Assembly (NCBI GenBank): GCA_036380435.1
Contig: DASVES010000225.1
Location: forward strand, 1 to 11,914
DNA from: DASQDT01 sp036380435
Lineage (GTDB): Bacteria; Acidobacteriota; Blastocatellia; Pyrinomonadales; Pyrinomonadaceae
DNA: 11,914 nucleotides
Reading direction: 5' to 3'
Part shown: positions 6,712 through 11,914 of the stretch, in pieces
Layout of the letters: each line of letters starts with the position of its first letter
How positions within the stretch are numbered: position 1 is the first letter of the stretch
Translations under genes and position numbers: made by a program
The notes under the pieces: model-generated
Database searches by the model: none
The model's input: only the letters and a program-made list of their open reading frames with translations
What the model was told of the DNA's origin: nothing

Positions 6712-7143
6712 ATGTCTCAAGAGCAACCGACGGTGCCCGGCATCTTCCGGCGCGCGCAGGCGATGCTGGCCGAGAACCCGGCCCTTTCGATGAAGGATTT
6801 GAGGTCGCGCCTCGCGGGCGAGTATCGCGGCGCGGCGATGCCGTCGCTGCTCACGCTGGCGATCCCGGAGCAGGACGCGCGCGCGCCGGAGGAGGACTGG
6901 TCAGCCGGTCTCTCCATCATCGCCCGCGGCATCCAGCAGGAAAACTGGGGCGAGATCATCAACGGCATTCTCATGTGTCTCGACCAGACGGTGCGCTTCG
7001 AGCGCGAGCGCGGACAACTCGGCTCGGCCGACGACTGGCACGACCGCACCGTCGGCATCCGCGGCCAGATGGAGAAGGGCGTCGGCAAGTGGATGCCGGA
7101 TGAGCTGATGCAGCTCGCGGAGCGGGCAACGAAAAAAAGGTGA
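6712..7143 (+). CDS. Soluble hypothetical protein (143 aa)
   Basis: I do not recognise this protein. It is mostly helical and charged with no signal peptide or membrane segment. Residues 10-50 look like helices (FRRAQAMLAENPALSMKDLRSRL), and 63-100 hold WSAGLSIIARGIQQENWGEI and a following helix. ATG at 6712 is chosen for GAAGAGG (6694-6700) upstream; an ATG at 6685 would add nine residues but has no ribosome site. Its TGA stop (7141-7143) lies inside the first heptamer of the family A element at 7140, and the last codon AGG shares a base with it. A possible extended -10 promoter lies at 6651-6660. Confidence 0.75.
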   Translation: MSQEQPTVPGIFRRAQAMLAENPALSMKDLRSRLAGEYRGAAMPSLLTLAIPEQDARAPEEDWSAGLSIIARGIQQENWGEIINGILMCLDQTVRFERERGQLGSADDWHDRTVGIRGQMEKGVGKWMPDELMQLAERATKKR

Positions 7144-7218
7144 TAAGTGATAAGTGATAAGTGATGAGACGAAAACTGTCTTTCTCTTTCTTATCACTTA
7201 TCACTCATCACTTATCAC
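7140..7218. repeat. Family A heptamer palindrome, copy 3
   Basis: Left arm from 7140: three GTGATAA and one GTGATGA. Right arm, read on the minus strand from 7218: GTGATAA, GTGATGA and two GTGATAA running into the core AAGAAAGAGAAAGACAG, the same core as copy 2 but in the opposite orientation. It lies between two tandem plus-strand genes, contains the stop of the first, and ends 11 bases before the ATG of the second. Confidence 0.9.
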
Positions 7219-7229
7219 GGCTCTGAAGA

Positions 7230-7922
7230 ATGAGTTTCCTCAACAGCATCTTCAAGGACCCGAAGTACCAGCGTGAGGGGCCGCGACGGCCGGAGGAGGT
7301 GGCGGAGCCTGACGTGATCGTCAGCCCGGACACGCGGCGCGAGCAGCGGCTGCCGCCCGGTCAGACGCGGACACGCAAGTGGCCCGTGCTCGACGCGCAC
7401 GGGACGCCGGACGTTGACCTTGAGACGTGGGAGTTTGAAGTGACGGGCCTCGTCGAGCGGCCTTTGAAGTGGTCGCTCGATGAGTTTATGCAACTGCCGG
7501 CGGTCAAGGTCTACGCGGACTTTCATTGCGTGACGCGTTGGTCGCGGCTCGACAACGTGTGGGGCGGCGTGGCGACGCGCACCGTGGCGGAGCTGGTCGG
7601 CTTGAAGCCCGAAGTTAAGTTCGTCGTCGCCCACGCGCACGACTACGGCTGGACGACGAACCTTCCCGTCGAGCATTTCCTCGCCGAAGACTCGCTCTTC
7701 GCGTGGTCGCACGACGGCGAGCCGATACCGCGCGAGCACGGCGGCCCCGTCCGTCTCATCGTCCCACAGCTCTACGCGTGGAAGTCGGCCAAGTGGGTCA
7801 AGGGCGTCACGTTCCTCGCCGCCGACCGCGCCGGCTTCTGGGAGGAAGGCGGCTACCACATGCGCGGCAACCCGTGGCAGGGGCGCGACGGCGAACGCTT
7901 CCGACATCAGGGCAACGAATGA
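7230..7922 (+). CDS. Sulfite oxidase-like molybdopterin-dependent oxidoreductase
   Basis: A 230-residue protein of the compact sulfite-oxidase/MsrP-related family (COG2041 type, like Bacillus YuiH). Cys100 in ADFHCVTRWS is the expected molybdenum ligand; the cofactor-binding fold continues with NVWGGV (109-114), AHAHDYGWTTNLP (134-146), REHGGPVRLIVPQLYAWKS (168-186) and WVKG (189-192). It has no Tat or Sec signal and lacks the C-terminal dimerisation domain of true sulfite oxidases, so a cytoplasmic enzyme is likely; the substrate is unknown. No heme-membrane partner (YedZ type) is next to it. The start ATG at 7230 has only weak GAAGA close upstream. The family A palindrome ends 11 bases before it, so any transcript from further upstream carries that hairpin in its leader. 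Confidence 0.88.
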   Translation: MSFLNSIFKDPKYQREGPRRPEEVAEPDVIVSPDTRREQRLPPGQTRTRKWPVLDAHGTPDVDLETWEFEVTGLVERPLKWSLDEFMQLPAVKVYADFHCVTRWSRLDNVWGGVATRTVAELVGLKPEVKFVVAHAHDYGWTTNLPVEHFLAEDSLFAWSHDGEPIPREHGGPVRLIVPQLYAWKSAKWVKGVTFLAADRAGFWEEGGYHMRGNPWQGRDGERFRHQGNE

Positions 7923-7943
7923 ATCCGGGCAGAGAAATCAGAA

Positions 7944-8013
7944 GTGATGAGTGATGAGTGATGAGTGATGAGAAAAGGCAAGTTGCTTTTACTCATCACT
8001 CATCACTTATCAC
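7944..8013. repeat. Family A heptamer palindrome, copy 4
   Basis: Left arm from 7944: four GTGATGA units with no GTGATAA. Right arm, read on the minus strand from 8013: GTGATAA then two GTGATGA. The core (AGAAAAGGCAAGTTGCTTTTACT) is a divergent version with its own small inverted repeat, AAAAGGCAA against TTGCTTTT. It lies between tandem genes, 21 bases after the first stop and 57 bases before the GTG start of the second. Confidence 0.88.
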
Positions 8014-8070
8014 TGCTTTTATCCTGCCCATCCATGTTAATTTTTCTTTCCTGACAGAGAGCTTAACGCG

Positions 8071-9633
8071 GTGAAAGACGCTGTCATCAACCAACACCCG
8101 GCGGCGCGGCAGCCGAATCAGCCGGCGGCGCCGAAGGACGCGGCGGCCGTCATCCTCGTGCGCGAAGGCACGGACGCGCGCGACCCCGAAATCTTCTGGG
8201 CGCGGCGGGGCGACGCGCTGGTCTTCCTGCCGGGCTTTTACGCCTTCCCCGGCGGGCAGCGCGACGCGGCGGACGCGGAGGTGAGCGTCCGTGGAGCGGA
8301 GGACGCGGATGCGTCGGCGATGATCGTGTGCGCGGCGCGCGAGTTGTTGGAGGAGACGGGCGTGCTCGTCGCGCGCGGGGCCGAGACGTTGACGCGTGGG
8401 CAGCTCGCCTCCGTGCTCGACGATCTCACGTCGGGGCGCATGACCTTCAACGAACTGCTCGCACACTACGGCCTCAATCTCGACGCCGCTGACTTCCGCT
8501 TCGTCGGCCGCTGGGTCACGCCGCCGTTTAGCCCGCGCCGCTTCGACACGCTTTTCTTCCTCGTCCGCTGCCCGCGCAAGCAGGAGCCGCGCGTGCTCTC
8601 CGAAGAGTTCTCCGAGGGCGCTTGGGCGAAGGCTGGGGACGCGCTCGCGCGCTGGCAGCGGGCCGAGGTGCTGGCCGTGCCCCCCGTGATTCACGCGCTA
8701 CGCACGCTCGCTTCGGGGATGACGGACGACCTCGTCGAGAGATTCCTCGGCGTGCCGCAGGCGCACGGCCAGCCCGTGCGCCGCATCGAGTTCCTGCCCG
8801 GCTTCGTCTGCTTCCCTCTACGCACGCCGACGCGGCCTCCGGCCACGACGACCAACTGCTACGTCGTCGGCTGTGGCGGGTTCGTCGTCATCGACCCCGC
8901 CTCGCCTTATGAAGACGAGCAACGGGAGCTGCACGCATACATCGACGAGCTACTCGCCGCCGGGCGCTCCTTGCGCGAAATCATCCTGACGCACCTGCAC
9001 CCCGACCACGTCGGCGGCGCGGAGGCTCTGCGCGAACATCTGGGCGGACGCGTCACCGTCGCGGCGCACCGCCTGACGGCCGAGCCGCTGGAGGGCCGTG
9101 TCCGCGTTGACCGCCTTATCGAAGACGAGGAAGTGATCGAACTCGAAGGCGAGCCGCGCCTCTCGCTGCGCGCCATGCACACGCCGGGGCACACGCGCGG
9201 CCACCTCAGCTTCTACGAGGAGCGCACGGGGGCGCTTTTGACGGGCGACAACATCGTCGGCATCGGCTCCGTCCTCATCGACCCGCCCGAGGGCGACGTG
9301 CGCGCGTACCTCTCGACGCTCGAACGCTTCCGCGCGCTCCCACATCTCAAGATTCTCCTCGGCGGCCACGGCCCCGCCGTCGGCGCCCCGCGCGCGAAGA
9401 TCGACGAGTACATCCGTCACCGTCTGGAGCGCGAGCGCGACATCCTCGCGGCCGTGCGCGAGGGCGCGTCGTCGCCGGTCGAGATCGTCGCGCGCGTCTA
9501 CGCGGACGTGCATCCGAAGATGCACGCGATGGCCGAGCGCGCCGTCGTCGCGCACCTCGAAAAGCTCCACGCGGACGGCCTCGTCGCGCTCGCCGCCGAC
9601 GGTGACGCCGCGCCTCGGGCGCGCCCCGTCTGA
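8071..9633 (+). CDS. Nudix hydrolase / metallo-beta-lactamase fusion protein
   Basis: A 520-residue soluble protein of three parts. Residues 22-230 are a Nudix domain: GFYAFPGGQRD (55-65) and AARELLEETG (88-97) give the Nudix box, split by about 20 extra residues, as in the NUDT19 / CoA-diphosphatase-like group. Residues 240-440 are a metallo-beta-lactamase fold close to LACTB2: TNCYVVG (261-267), THLHPDH (307-313) with metal ligands His308, His310, Asp312 and His313, then His374 in HTPGHTRGH, Asp393 in TGDN and His433 in GGHGP. Residues 445-510 look like the winged-helix tail of LACTB2-type proteins. LACTB2 is an RNA endonuclease and Nudix enzymes cleave nucleoside-diphosphate links, so a joint role in nucleotide, CoA or RNA end turnover is possible; this is inference. 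The start is GTG at 8071 with AGAGAG about 10 bases upstream. Confidence 0.9.
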   Translation: MKDAVINQHPAARQPNQPAAPKDAAAVILVREGTDARDPEIFWARRGDALVFLPGFYAFPGGQRDAADAEVSVRGAEDADASAMIVCAARELLEETGVLVARGAETLTRGQLASVLDDLTSGRMTFNELLAHYGLNLDAADFRFVGRWVTPPFSPRRFDTLFFLVRCPRKQEPRVLSEEFSEGAWAKAGDALARWQRAEVLAVPPVIHALRTLASGMTDDLVERFLGVPQAHGQPVRRIEFLPGFVCFPLRTPTRPPATTTNCYVVGCGGFVVIDPASPYEDEQRELHAYIDELLAAGRSLREIILTHLHPDHVGGAEALREHLGGRVTVAAHRLTAEPLEGRVRVDRLIEDEEVIELEGEPRLSLRAMHTPGHTRGHLSFYEERTGALLTGDNIVGIGSVLIDPPEGDVRAYLSTLERFRALPHLKILLGGHGPAVGAPRAKIDEYIRHRLERERDILAAVREGASSPVEIVARVYADVHPKMHAMAERAVVAHLEKLHADGLVALAADGDAAPRARPV

Positions 9634-9725
9634 AAGTCTCCCGCACGCCCTCGGCGGCGCGTCAGATTCTTGAACGAGAAGCAACATGGACGCGCCCCCG
9701 CGCGCGGCCTCGGAACCCGACAGCC

Positions 9726-11123
9726 ATGAGACAGAAAGAGACTTCGCAGAAAAAAGATCGCGCGCCGGCGGCCGCGTCGGTGGCGACGGCCGTGGGCGGC
9801 GCGGCCGGTGCGAGCGCGGAAGAGTCGCGGCACGAGCGGGAACGTCTCGCGGCCTTAAACTCCGACATCGGCATCGCTCTCGTGCAGGGCGACACCCTGA
9901 GCGAAACCCTCCACCGCTGCGCCGAAGCTCTCGTCAAGCACCTCGACGCGGCGTTTGCGCGCATCTGGACGCTCAACGAGGAGGAGCAGGCGCTGGAGCT
10001 GCGCGCCAGCGTCGGCCTCTACCGACACCTCGACGGCCCGCACTCGCGTGTCCCCGTGGGCAAGTTCAAGATCGGCCTCATCGCCGAAGAGCGGCTGCCG
10101 CACCTGACGAACTCTGTGGTCGGCGACCCGCGCGTCGGCGATCAGGAGTGGGCCAAACGCGAGGGCATGGTGGCGTTTGCCGGCTATCCGCTCATCGTCG
10201 AGGAGACTCTGGTCGGCGTGATGGCGATGTTCGCGCGCCACGCGCTCTCGGAGAACGACCTACAGGCGATGGCCGCCATCGCCAACGGCGTCGCGCTCGG
10301 CATCAAGCGCAAGCAGGCCGAAGGTGCGCTGCGCGAGAGCGAAGAACTCAATCAGGCGGTCTTGAACTCGCTGACCGCGCACATCGCCGTGCTCGACGGC
10401 GACGGCCGCATCGTCGCCGTCAACGACGCGTGGCGGCGATTCGCCGAGGAGAACGAGGGCGCGGGCGGCCACGCCGTTCAGGGGGCCAACTACCTGCACG
10501 TCTGCACGCAGGCGGCCGGCGGCGAGCCGGACGACGGGGGGGCCGTGCTCGCCGGCATCGAGTCGGTGCTCAAGGGCGCGCGCGACAGCTTCACCATGGA
10601 ATACGCCTGCCACTCGCCGACGGAAGAGCGTTGGTTCCTGCTCCACGCGAACCCTCTGCCGAGCGAGCGCGGCGGCGCGGTCGTCTCGCACATCAACATC
10701 ACCGAGCGCAAGCGAACCGAAGAGACGCTCGCCCGTCTGAGCCGCGAGCGCGAGACGATGCTCGAAGAAGTCTCCACCCCGCTCGTTCCCGTGCTCGAAG
10801 GCGTGCTGGTGATGCCGCTCATCGGCACGCTCGACACGGCGCGGATGCAGCGCGCCACGCAGGCCGCGCTCACCGAGGTTCGGCGCACGGCGGCGCGCGC
10901 CTGCGTCATCGACATCACGGGCGCGCGCATCACCGACTCGCACGCCGTCTCGAACCTGACGAACCTCGTGCAGTCGCTCCGCCTCGTCGGCGCCGAGGCC
11001 ATCATCACCGGCGTCGGGGCCGACGCCGCGCGCTCCATCGTCGGCCTCGGCCTCGACCTCCGGGGCCTGCGCACGCACCGCACGCTGGCGCAGGCGCTCG
11101 CCACCTTGAGGCGTGATGAGTGA
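9726..11123 (+). CDS. GAF-PAS-STAS sensor protein (RsbR-like stressosome type)
   Basis: A 465-residue cytoplasmic protein: an Ala-rich head (1-35), a GAF domain (about 45-193, from LNSDIGIALVQGDTL to MAAIANGVALGIK), a PAS domain (about 205-325, ending VVSHINITERKR), a coiled linker (326-350) and a STAS domain (352-463). The linker-STAS junction, TPLVPVLEGVLVMPLIGTLD, is typical of RsbR co-antagonists. Ser405 in the ITDSHAV stretch, and possibly Ser437 in AARSIVGLG, match the places where RsbR proteins are phosphorylated by RsbT; this alignment is by eye. It would sense a small ligand, light or redox signal and pass it on through STAS assembly. No RsbS, RsbT or sigma-factor gene is visible here. 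The ATG at 9726 has weak GGAA upstream. The overlapping ATG at 9686 opens an out-of-frame shadow. The last residues R-D-E and the stop come from the family A element at 11113. Confidence 0.88.
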   Translation: MRQKETSQKKDRAPAAASVATAVGGAAGASAEESRHERERLAALNSDIGIALVQGDTLSETLHRCAEALVKHLDAAFARIWTLNEEEQALELRASVGLYRHLDGPHSRVPVGKFKIGLIAEERLPHLTNSVVGDPRVGDQEWAKREGMVAFAGYPLIVEETLVGVMAMFARHALSENDLQAMAAIANGVALGIKRKQAEGALRESEELNQAVLNSLTAHIAVLDGDGRIVAVNDAWRRFAEENEGAGGHAVQGANYLHVCTQAAGGEPDDGGAVLAGIESVLKGARDSFTMEYACHSPTEERWFLLHANPLPSERGGAVVSHINITERKRTEETLARLSRERETMLEEVSTPLVPVLEGVLVMPLIGTLDTARMQRATQAALTEVRRTAARACVIDITGARITDSHAVSNLTNLVQSLRLVGAEAIITGVGADAARSIVGLGLDLRGLRTHRTLAQALATLRRDE

Positions 11124-11190
11124 TAAGTGATAAGAAAGAAAAGAAGACGGCTTTTCTCTTTCTTATCACTTATCACTCATCACTTATCAC
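11113..11190. repeat. Family A heptamer palindrome, copy 5
   Basis: Left arm from 11113: GTGATGA then two GTGATAA running into AAGAAAGAAAAGAAGAC. Right arm, read on the minus strand from 11190: GTGATAA, GTGATGA and two GTGATAA running into AAGAAAGAGAAAAGCC. Both arms carry the purine core, so this copy is nearly a full palindrome. It holds the stop codon (11121-11123) of the GAF-PAS-STAS gene and ends 44 bases before the next ATG. Confidence 0.9.
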
Positions 11191-11234
11191 TAAAGACACT
11201 GCTTACACGAAGAACAGCAAGGGTGAACTACCAA

Positions 11235-11914
11235 ATGCTTCCAGCAACACTCGGCGAACTCAAACGGCAGGGCTACCGCGTGCGCCCCGTCAAGGACGAG
11301 CTGCGCGCCAACCTCATCGAGAAGCTGCGCGCCGGCGAGCGGCTGTTCCCCGGCATCGTCGGCTACGACGAGACGGTCGTGCCGCAGATCACGAACGCGG
11401 TGCTGGCGCGTCACAATCTGATTCTCCTCGGCCTGCGCGGGCAGGCCAAGAGCCGCATCATCCGCCAGCTCGTGGGCCTCCTCGACGAGCGCGTCCCGGC
11501 CATCGAAGGCTCCGAGGTCAACGACAACCCCTTCCGTCCCATCTCCGCCTACGGCCGGCAATTGGTCGAGCGCGAGGGGGAGCGCACGCCCATCGTCTGG
11601 ATCGAGCGCGAGGCCCGCTTCGTCGAAAAACTCGCCACGCCCGACGTGACCATTGCCGACATCATCGGCGACATCGACCCCATCAAGGCCGCGCGCGGCG
11701 GGCACCTCCTCTCCGACGAGCTGACCATCCACTACGGCCTTCTGCCGCGCGCCAACCGCGGCCTGTTCGCCATCAACGAGCTGCCCGACCTCGCCGGCAA
11801 AATCCAGGTCGGCCTCTTCAACATCATGCAGGAGGGCGACGTGCAGATTAAGGGCTACCCCGTCCGTCTGCCCCTCGACGTGATGCTCATCTTCTCGGCC
11901 AACCCCGAGGACTA
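11235..11914 (+). CDS. Mg-chelatase/MoxR-type AAA+ ATPase (partial, runs off the window)
   Basis: The first 226 codons of an AAA+ ATPase, open to the window end. Residues 34-60 (GERLFPGIVGYDETVVPQI) are the start of the ATPase domain. Walker A is GLRGQAKS (66-73). The Walker B region reads GLFAINELPDL (176-186), with Asn where Asp is usual before Glu. IQVGLFNIMQEGDVQIKGY (190-208) and IFSANPED (219-226) follow, as in ChlI/BchI and MoxR-like proteins, which work with a von Willebrand A-domain partner. I expect the partner gene further right, but cannot see it. The start could be ATG at 11235 (AAGGGTG about 10 bases upstream) or an in-frame GTG at 11223; I prefer the ATG. The family A palindrome ends 44 bases before it. 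Confidence 0.88.
   Translation, partial: MLPATLGELKRQGYRVRPVKDELRANLIEKLRAGERLFPGIVGYDETVVPQITNAVLARHNLILLGLRGQAKSRIIRQLVGLLDERVPAIEGSEVNDNPFRPISAYGRQLVEREGERTPIVWIEREARFVEKLATPDVTIADIIGDIDPIKAARGGHLLSDELTIHYGLLPRANRGLFAINELPDLAGKIQVGLFNIMQEGDVQIKGYPVRLPLDVMLIFSANPED

Noticed and set aside
861..8013. Repeated units with regular spacing, considered as CRISPR.
   Set aside because: The units are 7-base tandem copies in inverted arms, kilobases apart, with no spacers and no cas genes.
8950..9687. Long minus-strand frame within the Nudix-MBL gene.
   Set aside because: Antisense shadow of a gene with intact catalytic motifs; no ribosome site or recognisable domain.
9686..11116. 476-codon frame overlapping the GAF-PAS-STAS gene in another frame.
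   Set aside because: Arg/Ala/His-rich shadow with no domain; the other frame has recognisable GAF, PAS and STAS domains.
11120..11851. Plus-strand frame starting MISDKKEKKTAFLF.
   Set aside because: Its start is a translation of the palindrome, and further on it is an out-of-frame shadow of the AAA+ ATPase.
1..11914. tRNA, rRNA, transposase or phage genes.
   Set aside because: None seen on either strand by eye; all long stretches are explained by protein genes or the short repeats.

Overview
This is a GC-rich, densely coded bacterial chromosome segment with twelve protein genes, the last cut by the window edge. No RNA genes, transposases, phage genes or CRISPR arrays are visible. Gene content (RsbR-like GAF-PAS-STAS protein, Nudix/metallo-beta-lactamase fusion, small molybdopterin oxidoreductase, Mg-chelatase-type AAA+ ATPase) and the many short dispersed intergenic repeats fit a soil-type Acidobacteriota, perhaps class Blastocatellia. 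That placement is inference from general resemblance; there is no marker gene here.

Layout, left to right: a sigma70-like promoter and a secreted protein of unknown function (255-854, +); a DASS/SLC13 anion transporter (945-2420, -); a divergent pair of a four-helix membrane protein (2712-3131, +) and a D-2-hydroxyacid dehydrogenase (3152-4111, +); a minus-strand pair of a cytoplasmic zinc-ribbon subtilase and a small acidic protein (4165-5986); then a plus-strand run of a small membrane protein (6165-6548), a soluble hypothetical (6712-7143), a sulfite-oxidase-like molybdoenzyme (7230-7922), the Nudix-MBL fusion (8071-9633), the GAF-PAS-STAS regulator (9726-11123) and a partial AAA+ ATPase (11235 to the end). 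The genes do not form one recognisable pathway; most look like separate housekeeping or stress-related units.

The most striking feature is the intergenic DNA. Five copies of one palindromic element (family A) sit at 861-936, 4094-4165, 7140-7218, 7944-8013 and 11113-11190. Each has arms of three to four tandem heptamers GTGATRA facing inverted copies, around a purine-rich core close to AAGAAAGAGAAAGACAG. All five lie at the 3' end of at least one gene, and three of them contain the stop codon of the preceding gene. Because the heptamer carries TGA and 7 is not a multiple of 3, three copies put a stop in all three frames for ribosomes entering from either side. A second heptamer palindrome (family B, unit TTAGCCA, 2508-2638) and a third dispersed repeat (family C, 1-23 and 6113-6157) lie in divergent 5' regions instead. 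The family C copy at 6113-6157 appears to supply the Shine-Dalgarno sequence of the next gene.

These repeats look like mobile or actively copied small elements that have taken on gene-boundary roles. That role is inference; the sequence shows only their structure and placement.
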